Of a stretch of 21,065 nucleotides of DNA, positions 1 through 7,787 are shown piece after piece (position 1 is the first letter of the stretch; every line of letters begins with the position of its first letter). The stretch spans positions 1 through 21,065 of the forward strand of contig JBAUHN010000011.1 in assembly GCA_049680295.1 (NCBI GenBank), written 5' to 3'. The translations under genes were made by a program, and so were the position numbers. This DNA is from JBAUHN01 sp049680295. GTDB taxonomy: Bacteria > Pseudomonadota > Alphaproteobacteria > Rhodobacterales > Rhodobacteraceae. The notes beneath the pieces were generated by a model. That model worked only from the letters and a program-made list of their open reading frames with translations. It had not been told where the DNA came from and did no database searches.

Positions 1-870
1 GTTGCTACGATGGCACAAGGACCCGTTGATGCGAAAATAAATAATCTAAAACAGGATGCTAGATCAGATTTTTCAGGGCCAAGTACCTATAAAACTTCGG
101 CCGTGGCAACCGCGAATACTCTGCCCGTTCGCGTGACACATGATCTACAGAAAAGCAGCGAACCAACGCCGCCCTTGCTTCAGATCGCGTCCCCGATCTC
201 GGCGCCCGCACCGAGGCACGAGACCGCAGGCGGACCCGGCCCTGAGACCCGTTTGATTGCCCCAGAAAAAACCGCAGCGACGCCGTCAATTGCGCCGGCA
301 CAACAGCCCGCTAACAGGTCTGTTGAAAGCGGTCCGATCAACACTGCGAAACCTGAGTCTCAGACCTTTAGTGACGCCAGTTTTTTGACAGTCGATCCCG
401 AAAGCCAGGCCATTCAGGAACAACGTACCGCGACGCAGCAGCAGCTTAACACACCCCTCAACCGGTCTGAGACGCCTGTGATGATCGGGCGCCAAATGGC
501 TGAGGCCATCAGACAGTTGCCAGGCGGCCCGGTTGAGCTGGCGCTCAATCCCGAAGAGCTGGGGCGCGTGAGGTTGAGCATTGCAACCAGTGAGGCGGGC
601 ATTGTGGTCAATGTCCTGGCAGAACGGCCCGAGACCCTTATCCTGATGCGCCGAAATATCGATCAGCTGGCGGCGGAATTTCATTCCCTTGGGTACGGTC
701 AAATCGATTTCAGTTTCGATGGTGGCCAATCGAACGAAAATCGCGACGGCAGCGGCGACAGGCAACGGTCAGGTCATGGCCCGCTAAACGATGTCACCAC
801 GCACGGCAATGTGGTGCCAAATGCTTCAATTTCATTGGTCCAGTCAGATGGGCTCGATCTGCGCCTTTAG
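1..870 (+). CDS. fliK: Flagellar hook-length control protein FliK, C-terminal part (5' end outside window)
   Basis: FliK measures hook length and switches the flagellar type III export gate from hook to filament substrates. The frame is open from base 1, so the ATG at base 10 is probably internal; at least 286 residues are visible, while FliK proteins are usually 400 or more. Counting from that ATG, residues 1-155 are low complexity and rich in Pro, Ala, Ser, Thr and Gln, as expected for the molecular-ruler part. Residues about 160-240 form the Flg_hook domain, with the diagnostic LPGGPVELALNPEELGRV stretch followed by VRLSI and a late FSFDGG. The C-terminal 45 residues are polar and variable. 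FlgD follows after 9 bp, which supports a flagellar transcription unit. Identity is well supported by the C-terminal domain; the true start cannot be seen. Confidence 0.88.
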   Translation, partial: VATMAQGPVDAKINNLKQDARSDFSGPSTYKTSAVATANTLPVRVTHDLQKSSEPTPPLLQIASPISAPAPRHETAGGPGPETRLIAPEKTAATPSIAPAQQPANRSVESGPINTAKPESQTFSDASFLTVDPESQAIQEQRTATQQQLNTPLNRSETPVMIGRQMAEAIRQLPGGPVELALNPEELGRVRLSIATSEAGIVVNVLAERPETLILMRRNIDQLAAEFHSLGYGQIDFSFDGGQSNENRDGSGDRQRSGHGPLNDVTTHGNVVPNASISLVQSDGLDLRL

Positions 871-879
871 GGAGTTTTT

Positions 880-1542
880 ATGGACATTTCACCAACCAAC
901 ACGACGGGTTTGAACGCCCCCAATACGCCGCAACAACAAACCTCGGTTTTATCGTCTGACTTTGAAACTTTTTTAACGATGCTGACAGCGCAGGCAAAGT
1001 ACCAAGATCCGCTTGAGCCTATTGATTCGTCGGAATATGCAGCGCAGCTGGCGCAATTTTCCATGGTGGAACAACAGGTTATGTCTAATGATCTGCTGAC
1101 GGTTTTGTCCGGCCAAATGGGGTCTGGAAACCTGGCGCAATTGGCCGGCTGGATCGGAATGGAGGCCCGCACAACCGCCCCTGTTCAGTTCAATGGCCAG
1201 CCAATTACGGTTTTCACTTCATCCCAAACCGGGGCCGAAGAAGCATATCTTGTGGTCAGAGATGAATTTGACCGCGACGTGCAACGTTTGTCGATCCCGA
1301 TTGCGGATGGCGACGTGGAATGGACAGGTGTTGCTGATGATGGATCCTCGTTTTTGACAGGCCTGTACAGCTTTGCGGTAGAAAGCAGTGCTGGGGGGCA
1401 GGTGCTGGGCACAAGTGCCGCTGAAACCTATGCGAAAGTGACCGAAGTCAGCAATCAAGACGGCCAGGCACGCATAATCCTACAAGGTGGTGCAGAGATT
1501 TCAGCGCAATCAGTGACAGCGTTGCGCAGCCCGGTCACCTAA
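880..1542 (+). CDS. flgD: Flagellar basal-body rod modification / hook-capping protein FlgD
   Basis: FlgD forms the scaffold cap at the tip of the growing hook and is needed for assembly of FlgE subunits. The protein is 220 residues, normal for the family. The conserved N-terminal FlgD signature is clear: FLTMLTAQ at residues 31-38, YQDPLEP at 41-47 and QLAQFSMVEQ at 56-65. Residues about 90-220 match the beta-rich Tudor/Ig-like part. The start is secure: the fliK stop at 868-870 is followed at once by GGAG (871-874) and an ATG at 880. No gene follows on this strand; the next gene is convergent after 57 bp, so this is the end of the flagellar unit. I see no convincing intrinsic terminator in 1543-1599. 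Confidence 0.95.
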   Translation: MDISPTNTTGLNAPNTPQQQTSVLSSDFETFLTMLTAQAKYQDPLEPIDSSEYAAQLAQFSMVEQQVMSNDLLTVLSGQMGSGNLAQLAGWIGMEARTTAPVQFNGQPITVFTSSQTGAEEAYLVVRDEFDRDVQRLSIPIADGDVEWTGVADDGSSFLTGLYSFAVESSAGGQVLGTSAAETYAKVTEVSNQDGQARIILQGGAEISAQSVTALRSPVT

Positions 1543-1599
1543 AATCGACTAAGTGTTTCAAAGCGGCCGCAGGTGATCCGCCCCGCGGAGCGCGCCCCC

Positions 1600-2910
1600 T
1601 CAAAGATCGGCCAGCATCAGGCCGAAATAGGCGGCCGGCATCAAGCTGCGTCTTGCGCGCCCAAGTGGAAAACGAGGCAAGGATTGGCGCATCGCAGCCG
1701 GCAGCGCAGATGGCTTTCCCAAAACCAAGTCGGCAAGATTGGTGCCACAAAAACTGGCCATCGCGACACCGTTGCCGTGGTAGCACATGGCAACCCAAAG
1801 ACCCGGTTGCCCCGGTACAGGGCCGACGTAGGGTAGCAGGTTCTTTGACAGGCACACCATTCCCGACCACATATTCGAGCTTTCAACGTGGCGCCACGCT
1901 GGAAACATCGTCTCAAAATCCCGCCGCAACCGTATTTTTGCACGCCGTTCTGCAACGGATCCCGTGCGCAGACCTCCCCGCATTCCAAACAAAAACCGGC
2001 CATCCGGCATCAGCCTGAAATAATGCAACAGGTTGCGCGTGTCATACGCCATCTGATCGCTGTGCCAGCCTGCCTGTTGCTCTGCTTGGGTAAGCGGCCG
2101 TGTCACCAGAACGTTTGATTGGGTTGGCATATACCGCCCGGACAACCAATCAGGCATGTCTTCGCTTGAGTACCCGTTGGTGGCGACAACAACCTGATCG
2201 GCGGTGATTTTTCCCTTGGCTGTTTCAAGGATGTAGCCATCCTTCAAACCGGTCACCGGGCTGTCATGATAGATTATGGCATCCGCATCTTCTGCGGCTT
2301 TTGCCAGGCCCTCGATGTATTTACGCGGGTTCAGACCAAAGCCGATAGGAGTGGTCAGACCGCCATGAAACGGTCCAATCAACCCCTGCCCGCGCAGGTC
2401 TCGTTGCGGGATCAAGGTTGGGGATACGCCGTAGTTTTCCTCAACCCGTTCGGCACGTTGCTGCAGGGCTTGCATGTCTTTTGCCCGGTGGGCCAGTTCG
2501 GTTTCGCCCTGCGAATGGCGGTCAATGTCTATACCCAGCGTCGTTGTTAGCGAATCTACCAACGCCACCGCGGCCTTTTCAGCGCGGTGAAAGTCAAGCC
2601 TGCCATCGCGCCCAAAGTGGCGGTCCAGAAATTTATCAGACGCCTTTGAACCACCCAGACAACAAAACCCGCCGTTTCTGCCGGATGCGCCCCAGCCGGG
2701 GTAATGTGTGTCCAAAACAGCCACCGTTAGGCCCGAAGCGGCCAAACTTAGCGCGGCGGTCAGCCCAGTAAAACCGGCCCCGATGACGGCGACATCGCAG
2801 CGCTGATCTCCGGCAAGTGCGGGGCGAGATTTGCCCTTGGCTGTCTCATCCCACCAACAGGTTTCGCGTGGGTCAGCGCCGTAGGCATAGTCGTCAAAGA
2901 TGCGCCTCAT
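1600..2910 (-). CDS. FAD-dependent amine oxidoreductase, DAO family (PuuB-like)
   Basis: This is a 436-residue flavoprotein of the D-amino-acid-oxidase superfamily, close in size to E. coli gamma-glutamylputrescine oxidase PuuB (426). The Rossmann dinucleotide-binding fingerprint VIGAGFTGL lies at residues 42-50 and the GASGRNGG motif, typical of PuuB and related amine oxidases, at 74-81. A late VAMCYHGNGVAMA segment fits the C-terminal FAD-contacting region. The ATG overlaps the stop of the upstream permease gene by 4 bp (TCAT at 2907-2910 on the + strand), so it is translationally coupled as the last gene of the potFGHI-like operon. That context suggests oxidation of an imported amine. PuuA, PuuC and PuuD are absent nearby, so the substrate may not be gamma-glutamylputrescine; free putrescine, another amine or an amino acid are alternatives. 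The family call is firm, the substrate is inferred. Confidence 0.85.
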   Translation of the reverse strand: MRRIFDDYAYGADPRETCWWDETAKGKSRPALAGDQRCDVAVIGAGFTGLTAALSLAASGLTVAVLDTHYPGWGASGRNGGFCCLGGSKASDKFLDRHFGRDGRLDFHRAEKAAVALVDSLTTTLGIDIDRHSQGETELAHRAKDMQALQQRAERVEENYGVSPTLIPQRDLRGQGLIGPFHGGLTTPIGFGLNPRKYIEGLAKAAEDADAIIYHDSPVTGLKDGYILETAKGKITADQVVVATNGYSSEDMPDWLSGRYMPTQSNVLVTRPLTQAEQQAGWHSDQMAYDTRNLLHYFRLMPDGRFLFGMRGGLRTGSVAERRAKIRLRRDFETMFPAWRHVESSNMWSGMVCLSKNLLPYVGPVPGQPGLWVAMCYHGNGVAMASFCGTNLADLVLGKPSALPAAMRQSLPRFPLGRARRSLMPAAYFGLMLADL

Positions 2911-3725
2911 GCGGTGCGCGCGGCGGCCTGTTCGTCACGTTGTTGGCGCAGGCTATTGCGTTTTGACACCAACGACGCGGTGATAACGCCAACGGTCACA
3001 ATTCCGATCATGATCGTCGATAAGGCGTTGATCTCGGGCGACACGCCTAGACGCACGGCGCTGAAGATTTTGATTGGCAGGGTCGTAGCCGAAGGGCCCG
3101 CAGCAAAGGATGCAATCACCAGATCATCCAGCGACAATGTGAACGCAAGCAACCAGCCCGAGATGACCGCAGGTGCGATGATCGGCAAAGTCACAAGGCG
3201 AAACGTGTCAAAGTTGGAACAGCCAAGATCCAATGCTGCTTCCTCAAGCGAGCGGTCGAAGGTCATCAATCGGGACGACACGACCACTGACACATAGCAC
3301 ATTGAAAAGGTTGTATGTGCCAGCACAATTGTCAGAACGCCCCGGTCCAGTCCGATGCCGATGAACAACAACAGCAATGACAGGCCGGTGATCACTTCGG
3401 GCATAACAAGCGGCGCATAGATCATGCCCGAAAACAGTGTCCGCCCCAAAAACCGCCCGCCGCGGATCAGCACATACGCCGCCATTGTGCCAAGTATCGT
3501 GGCCAGGGTAGACGACGCAATTGCGACCTTTATGGTGACCCATGCAGCGTCCAAAAACGCCTCGTTCTGCATCAATTCGCCGTACCATTTGGTCGAAAAC
3601 CCAGCCCATACGGTGACCAGTTTGCTTTCGTTAAAACTGTAAATCACCAGAATGATCATAGGCAGGTACAAAAACGCGAACCCAAGCGTCAGTGAGGTTA
3701 CGTTGAACCAGCTCAACTTATTCAT
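2907..3725 (-). CDS. potI: Putrescine-type ABC transporter permease, PotI-like
   Basis: This is the second inner-membrane permease subunit of a type I polyamine importer, 272 residues (E. coli PotI is 281). An N-terminal membrane segment is near residues 11-31, and later segments fall near 62-86, 98-124, 130-150, 185-205 and 235-255. The cytoplasmic EAA coupling loop is visible as EEAALDLGCSNFDTFRLVTL at 161-180. An upstream extension of the frame to 3854 exists, but the start at 3725 is preferred: it overlaps the PotH-like stop as ATGA (3722-3725) and has a purine-rich GGCGGAGGCGGAAC just upstream. It sits between the PotH-like permease and the FAD oxidoreductase, with 4-bp overlaps on both sides, so the three genes form one tightly coupled block. 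Confidence 0.9.
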   Translation of the reverse strand: MNKLSWFNVTSLTLGFAFLYLPMIILVIYSFNESKLVTVWAGFSTKWYGELMQNEAFLDAAWVTIKVAIASSTLATILGTMAAYVLIRGGRFLGRTLFSGMIYAPLVMPEVITGLSLLLLFIGIGLDRGVLTIVLAHTTFSMCYVSVVVSSRLMTFDRSLEEAALDLGCSNFDTFRLVTLPIIAPAVISGWLLAFTLSLDDLVIASFAAGPSATTLPIKIFSAVRLGVSPEINALSTIMIGIVTVGVITASLVSKRNSLRQQRDEQAAARTA

Positions 3726-4597
3726 TGTTCCGCCTCCGCCTGTCGTTGCTGATTGCGTTGGAACAGAATGATCGGGATGATCAGGATCAGCAAAAGGATC
3801 ACGGCAACCGCGCTCGCGACGGGCCAATCGCGGTTGTTGAAGAACTCTTCCCACAACACTTTACCGATCATCAGCGTACCAGATCCACCCAATAGTGATG
3901 GGATTACGAATTCGCCCAATGCCGGGATGAACACAAGAAAGCTGCCCGCGATGATCCCGTTTTTGGATAGGGGGATCGTGACCAACCAGAACGCTTTGAA
4001 CCGCGAACAGCCCAAGTCTTCTGCGGCTTCGATCAACGATCCGTCCAAGCGGTCCAGGGCCGCGTAGATCGGCAGGATCATGAACGGTACATATGTATAA
4101 ACGATACCGATATAGACGGCCGCATTGGTGTTCAGAATGGTTAGCGGTGTGCTGATCAGCCCCGTCCACAGCAAGAGTTGGTTCAGGAAACCTTCCTGGC
4201 TTAGAATGCCCATCCAAGCGTAGACCCGGATCAGAAAGCTGGTCCAGAATGGCAAAATCACCAACATCATCAACGTGGCGCGCCATTCTTGCGGCGCGCG
4301 GGCCATTGCATAGGCAACCGGATACCCGACCAGCAATGTCAGAATTGTCGAGATCAAAGCAATTTTCAAACTGCTTAGATATGCTTTCCAATAGAGATCG
4401 TCAGAGGCAAGGAAGCTGAAATTCTCAAAATCCAGTTTTGAGAAAAAAACGGACAATCCTTCGTCCAAGGTCGGCGCGTAAGGGGGGATGGCCAGTGCAG
4501 CATCCGACAAAGAAATCTTAAGAACGATAAAAAACGGAATCAGGAACAGCGCGAACAGCCAGGCGTAGGGTACGAATATCAGTGTAAAGCGCCGCAT
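3722..4597 (-). CDS. potH: Putrescine-type ABC transporter permease, PotH-like
   Basis: This is the first permease of the polyamine importer, 291 residues, in the usual range for PotB/PotH proteins. TM1 is at about 6-29. A periplasmic loop of some 45 residues follows, then further segments near 76-99, 107-127, 158-180, 213-236 and 260-280. The EAA loop that contacts the ATPase reads AAEDLGCSRFKAFWLVTIPL at 191-210. The LPFWTS and PFMILPIY segments are typical of this subfamily. It lies 43 bp after the ATPase stop and overlaps the PotI-like gene by 4 bp. Unlike the permease of the second system at 12280-13923, it has no large insertion after TM1, which makes it a useful internal comparison. 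Confidence 0.92.
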   Translation of the reverse strand: MRRFTLIFVPYAWLFALFLIPFFIVLKISLSDAALAIPPYAPTLDEGLSVFFSKLDFENFSFLASDDLYWKAYLSSLKIALISTILTLLVGYPVAYAMARAPQEWRATLMMLVILPFWTSFLIRVYAWMGILSQEGFLNQLLLWTGLISTPLTILNTNAAVYIGIVYTYVPFMILPIYAALDRLDGSLIEAAEDLGCSRFKAFWLVTIPLSKNGIIAGSFLVFIPALGEFVIPSLLGGSGTLMIGKVLWEEFFNNRDWPVASAVAVILLLILIIPIILFQRNQQRQAEAEQ

Positions 4598-4640
4598 CAG
4601 ACCGGCACCCTACGCGGGGCGATGATTTCAGAACCTACCC

Positions 4641-5768
4641 TCATTTGGCCAACAACACGCCGGCGGTGGCTGTCCAACTGACCCAAACCGGGTCTTCCCA
4701 AGTGAAAGATCGCCGCGAGACACGCTGAGTATTTGCTGTCTGGGCCTTGATGATTTGACCACCCGGCAGTTCAACATGGTATGTGCTGAGGTTACCGAGG
4801 TAAGCAATGTCCAGCACTTTTCCCTGCACCGCGTTTTTGGCATCCGCCGGACGCTTAGCGCTAATGGTGATTTTTTCGGGGCGCACCGCGAGGTGACATT
4901 CCTGACCTTCGCCAAAAGGGCGTGATGATGTGGCAACAAAGGGCGGTTGATTATCTGACCAAGCAAAGTTGTAGGTATCCTGGCCAGCAGATGACACGCG
5001 TCCGATGATGATATTCACATCCCCGATGAAGTCAGCGACATAGACCGAATTTGGCGCTTCATAGATGCGTTGTGGGGTTTCAACCTGCATAATCCGGCCT
5101 TCGTCCATGACCGCAACGCGGGTGGCCACGGTCATCGCCTCTTCCTGATCGTGGGTCACAATGACAAATGTAGTGCCGGTCTTTTCCTGAATGTCCATCA
5201 GTTCAAACTGCGTCGCTTGTCGCAATTTCGCGTCCAAAGCGCCTAGCGGTTCGTCCAGCAACAGCAGTTTGGGCGCCTTGGCCAAGGATCGCGCCAAAGC
5301 GACCCGTTGGCGTTGCCCGCCAGAGATTTGATGCGGTTTGCGCATAGCAAACTTTTCCAGCCGCGTCAGTTTCAGCATTTCCTCGACGCGGTCGGTGATA
5401 TCATTTTTTGGCATGTCTCCACGGCGCAGGCCGAATGCGATATTTTCAAAAACTGTCAGGTGCGGAAACAGCGCGTACGACTGAAACATCATGTTCACTG
5501 CACGTTTGTTCGGCGGCACCGGCACAATGTTCTGGTCGGCCAGTTCGATGGACCCTTCGGTGGGGTTTTCGAACCCCGCAAGCATCCGCATCATCGTGGT
5601 TTTACCGCACCCGGAAGGGCCAAGCAGCGCGAAAAATTCCTGCTCGAAAATATCCAACGTCAGATCGTCGATGGCGACAAAACTGCCAAACCGTTTGGTC
5701 ACGTTCTTGAAACGGATCAATGGTTTGGCGTTTTCATCGTCCCATGGGGCAAAAACAGTTTGGTTCAC
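4641..5768 (-). CDS. potG: Polyamine ABC transporter ATP-binding protein, PotG-like
   Basis: This is the cytoplasmic ATPase that powers the PotH/PotI permeases, 375 residues. Walker A is GPSGCGKT at 50-57, the Q-loop Gln is at 96 (MMFQSY), the signature ISGGQ at 148-152, Walker B LLLLDEP at 168-174 with catalytic Glu173, and the switch His at 206. The C-terminal part (about 240-375) has the TOBE-type regulatory fold expected for PotA/PotG/MalK ATPases, including an AVRPEKI segment. The start codon is GTG (5766-5768) with AGGA about 7 bases upstream; its initiation region closely resembles that of the PotF-like gene. A strong terminator-like hairpin separates it from the PotF-like gene, so it probably depends on readthrough for expression. 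Confidence 0.93.
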   Translation of the reverse strand: MNQTVFAPWDDENAKPLIRFKNVTKRFGSFVAIDDLTLDIFEQEFFALLGPSGCGKTTMMRMLAGFENPTEGSIELADQNIVPVPPNKRAVNMMFQSYALFPHLTVFENIAFGLRRGDMPKNDITDRVEEMLKLTRLEKFAMRKPHQISGGQRQRVALARSLAKAPKLLLLDEPLGALDAKLRQATQFELMDIQEKTGTTFVIVTHDQEEAMTVATRVAVMDEGRIMQVETPQRIYEAPNSVYVADFIGDVNIIIGRVSSAGQDTYNFAWSDNQPPFVATSSRPFGEGQECHLAVRPEKITISAKRPADAKNAVQGKVLDIAYLGNLSTYHVELPGGQIIKAQTANTQRVSRRSFTWEDPVWVSWTATAGVLLAK

Positions 5769-5774
5769 TGTGAA
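5764..5774. promoter_or_regulatory. Palindrome over the GTG start of the PotG-like gene
   Basis: TTCACTGTGAA reads as TTCAC / GTGAA around one central base and contains the GTG start codon. On the - strand it is preceded by AGGAATTC, which supplies the ribosome binding site. A near copy without the central base lies over the PotF-like start at 6929-6938. Whether it acts in translation, as a protein-binding site, or not at all is unknown. Confidence 0.35.
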
Positions 5775-5805
5775 TTCCTATCTGGCCTAACAATCACGCA
5801 TCGTC

Positions 5806-5837
5806 AAAAAAGGGCGGAGCATCACGCCCCGCCCTTT
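5806..5837 (-). terminator. Intrinsic terminator / attenuator between PotF-like and PotG-like genes
   Basis: Read on the - strand, AAAGGGCGG (5837-5829) pairs with CCGCCCTTT (5817-5809). Two more inner G-C pairs follow across one mismatch, the loop is about 5 bases, and a run of six U (complement of 5806-5811) follows. The hairpin begins 11 bp after the stop of the PotF-like gene. This is the classic Rho-independent form, and it would limit transcription of the downstream ATPase and permease genes relative to the binding protein. Confidence 0.8.
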
Positions 5838-5847
5838 CACTATTTTG

Positions 5848-6933
5848 TTAGGTGCCAGATTTTACCTTGGTCCAGAGCCGCGTCACAACACGCTGCAGTT
5901 TGGAATTGTAGGGTGATTTTGTATAAAGCTTTGCAACGGTTTCTTCATCTGGGTAAATCGCCGTATCCCCAATCACGTCTTCAACCAAGAACTCCTGGCT
6001 CGCCTTGTTGCCGTTGGCGTAATAAACGTAGTTCGAGGCCGCGGCCATGTTCTGCGCATCCATAATGAAGTTCAGGAATTTATGCGCCGCTTCGGGGTGT
6101 GGTGCGTCGACAGGAATGGCCATTTGGTCAAACCACATCAGCGATCCTTCGGAAAAGGCATTGTATTCGATTTCAACGCCATTGTCGGCCTCAGCCGCGC
6201 GATCGCGTGCTTGAAGAATATCGCCAGACCAACCAACTGCGACGCAGATATCACCGTTTGCCAATGCGTTGATATATTCAGAGCTGTGGAATTTTTGAAT
6301 ATATGGCCGAACGGCCATCAAAGGCGCTTCAGTTTTTGCAATAGTTTCGGGATCTGACGAATCCGGATCTTCGCCCAGATACTTAAGCGTCATTGGAATA
6401 ATCTCGGTCGGCGCGTCCAAAAAGTAGACACCACAAGCCGCGAGTTTTTCCATATTTGCAGGATTCAAAACCAATTCGAGACTGTTCAGAGCGACATCTT
6501 CGCCTAGAACCTCTTTCACTTTGGCCGCGTTCACCCCAACGCCGGTGGTCCCCCACATATAGTTGATAGAATACGCATTGTCCGGATCATACTGCGCGGT
6601 GCGCTGCTCAACCACGTCCCACATATTTTCGTGGTTCGGAAGTTGCGACAAATCCAATTTCTGGAATGCGCCGGCAACGACTTGCCGTTGCAAAAAGTCC
6701 GCCGTTGGCACAACAACATCATACCCCGACCCACCGGCCAGCATTTTGGTTTCGAGAACTTCGTTGCTGTCGAAAACGTCATAGATCAGCTTGATGCCGG
6801 TCTCTTCTTCGAATTTGGTCAGCAATTCTTCGTCGATATAGTCGGACCAATTGTAAACCCGTACCTCTTCGGCAAAGGCAGAAGTTGCAATCATTGTGGC
6901 AGCGATGACGCCACTCGTTAGTTGTTTGTTCAC
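5848..6933 (-). CDS. potF: Periplasmic putrescine-binding protein, PotF-like
   Basis: This is a 361-residue solute-binding protein very similar, from memory, to E. coli PotF. After an N-terminal signal peptide (MNKQLTSGVIAATMIATSAFA, cleavage after AFA) the mature protein opens with EEVRVYNWSDYI. Other PotF hallmarks are YDVFDSNEVLE, YMWGTTGVG, CGVYFLDAP, FHSSEYINALANGDICVAVG followed by WSGD, and a C-terminal TRLWTKVKSG. The W and D of WSGD and the YNWSDY motif match residues that contact putrescine in PotF, so putrescine is the likely ligand, with agmatine or cadaverine possible. The frame extends upstream to 7098, but the GTG at 6933 is chosen: GGGGA stands 6 bases before it, the signal peptide begins there, and the extension would cross into the regulator gene. 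It is the first gene of the operon and is followed by a terminator. Confidence 0.93.
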   Translation of the reverse strand: MNKQLTSGVIAATMIATSAFAEEVRVYNWSDYIDEELLTKFEEETGIKLIYDVFDSNEVLETKMLAGGSGYDVVVPTADFLQRQVVAGAFQKLDLSQLPNHENMWDVVEQRTAQYDPDNAYSINYMWGTTGVGVNAAKVKEVLGEDVALNSLELVLNPANMEKLAACGVYFLDAPTEIIPMTLKYLGEDPDSSDPETIAKTEAPLMAVRPYIQKFHSSEYINALANGDICVAVGWSGDILQARDRAAEADNGVEIEYNAFSEGSLMWFDQMAIPVDAPHPEAAHKFLNFIMDAQNMAAASNYVYYANGNKASQEFLVEDVIGDTAIYPDEETVAKLYTKSPYNSKLQRVVTRLWTKVKSGT

Positions 6934-6938
6934 GTGAA
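6929..6938. promoter_or_regulatory. Perfect 10-bp palindrome over the GTG start of the PotF-like gene
   Basis: TTCACGTGAA is self-complementary and includes the GTG start codon (6931-6933). Just upstream on the - strand lies the ribosome binding site GGGGAATTCAC. The same block, with one extra base, covers the start of the PotG-like gene. Confidence 0.35.
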
Positions 6939-6979
6939 TTCCCCGTTGATGGTTGCTGAATATATTCCCAGTCTCACCC

Positions 6980-6990
6980 AATTTGATCAA
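6980..6990. promoter_or_regulatory. Candidate regulator operator upstream of the PotF-like operon
   Basis: AATTTGATCAA contains the palindrome TTGATCAA (6983-6990). Ten bases of it (AATTTGATCA) recur at 7800-7809 in the promoter region of the aminotransferase. It lies in the divergent region next to the GntR-family gene, just before that gene's possible -35 and over a possible -10 for the PotF-like operon. A GntR protein binding its own intergenic region is the usual arrangement; binding here is inference. Confidence 0.4.
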
Positions 6991-7009
6991 GTTTTGCGTC
7001 TTTGGGCAA
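6981..7009 (-). promoter_or_regulatory. Possible promoter of the PotF-like operon
   Basis: On the - strand TTGCCC (7009-7004) is followed after 17 bp by TCAAAT (6986-6981), each matching the sigma-70 consensus at about four of six bases. Transcription would begin about 40 bases before the GTG start. The -10 overlaps the candidate operator. The match is weak and other placements are possible. Confidence 0.25.
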
Positions 7010-7022
7010 GATGAATTATACA
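6994..7022 (+). promoter_or_regulatory. Possible promoter of the GntR-family regulator gene
   Basis: TTGCGT (6994-6999) and TATACA (7017-7022) are separated by 17 bp, a good sigma-70 spacing, and lie about 70 bases before the ATG at 7093. The candidate operator at 6980-6990 lies directly upstream of the -35. This is consensus matching only. Confidence 0.35.
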
Positions 7023-7092
7023 TTTCTGTAAGTAGTCGGCCCAGAAATGCGCCGCGCACACTGCACTGCAACCAGAAAAGAACACCAACCGA

Positions 7093-7776
7093 ATGCAAAA
7101 GAATTCAACAACGATCGGGTCCGCTGAAACAGCAAAGCAACCCGTCCATCAATCGGTCTATGAGCAATTGCGCACCCGTGTTCTGTTTGGCGAACTGGCA
7201 CCCGGTCAAGCGGTCACAATTCACGGGCTGACCCAAGAATTGGGCGTTGGCATGACACCCATCCGCGAGGCAATCCGCCGGTTGATTTCAGATGGCGCTT
7301 TGACCATGCAAGGCAACCGGCGCGTGTCGGTTCCGGTTCTGACGGCGGGATGCGTAGATCAGCTTGATTTCATGAGACAAAATCTGGAACCACAGTTGGC
7401 AAGATTGGCAGCGGAGCGTATGACGCCCCCAGATTTGGCCGGGCTTCGCGATCATGATAATGCGTTGAACCAAGCGATTGCCACCGGCGATATTCCGAAT
7501 TACCTGCGGCAAAACTACCGGTTTCACGCGACGCTTTATGCCTGTGCAGATGCGCCGATTCTTGAGGCGATCGTCGACCGGCTGTGGTTGCGATTTGGCC
7601 CGTCATTGCGGGTTGTCTGTGGGCGCTGGGGCACGATGAGCTTGCCGGATAAACATATGGACCTGCTAGGTACGCTGGAACGCGGCGATGCCGAGGCCGC
7701 GGCAAAGGCTATGGCAGAGGACGTTCATCAGGGAATGCTACAGATTCGATCCTCGTTGGACGTTGGTGACGAATAG
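7093..7776 (+). CDS. GntR-family transcriptional regulator with FCD domain
   Basis: This 227-residue regulator has an N-terminal winged helix (about 18-80) with the classic GntR pattern VYEQLRTRVLFGELAPGQ and VGMTPIREAIRRL. An all-helical FCD ligand-binding domain follows (about 88-218). His145 (FHATLY), His188 (KHMDLL) and His212 (VHQGM) are placed like the metal- or ligand-binding histidines of FCD proteins. It is divergent from the PotF-like operon (159 bp between start codons) and 98 bp upstream of the aminotransferase. That makes it the natural candidate for regulating both, probably as a repressor released by a polyamine-related ligand; the ligand is not readable from sequence. The ribosome binding site is weak (AGAAAAG). 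Family certain, role inferred. Confidence 0.9.
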   Translation: MQKNSTTIGSAETAKQPVHQSVYEQLRTRVLFGELAPGQAVTIHGLTQELGVGMTPIREAIRRLISDGALTMQGNRRVSVPVLTAGCVDQLDFMRQNLEPQLARLAAERMTPPDLAGLRDHDNALNQAIATGDIPNYLRQNYRFHATLYACADAPILEAIVDRLWLRFGPSLRVVCGRWGTMSLPDKHMDLLGTLERGDAEAAAKAMAEDVHQGMLQIRSSLDVGDE

Positions 7777-7787
7777 AATTGATTCGA

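Noticed and set aside
1543..1599. Possible bidirectional terminator between flgD and the FAD oxidoreductase
   Set aside because: Only a short CCGC/GCGG repeat and a GCGGCCGC palindrome are present, with no matching long stem or T-run.
5307..6065. 252-codon + strand frame spanning the PotG/PotF junction
   Set aside because: It runs antisense through two clear genes and through the terminator hairpin, and resembles no protein family.
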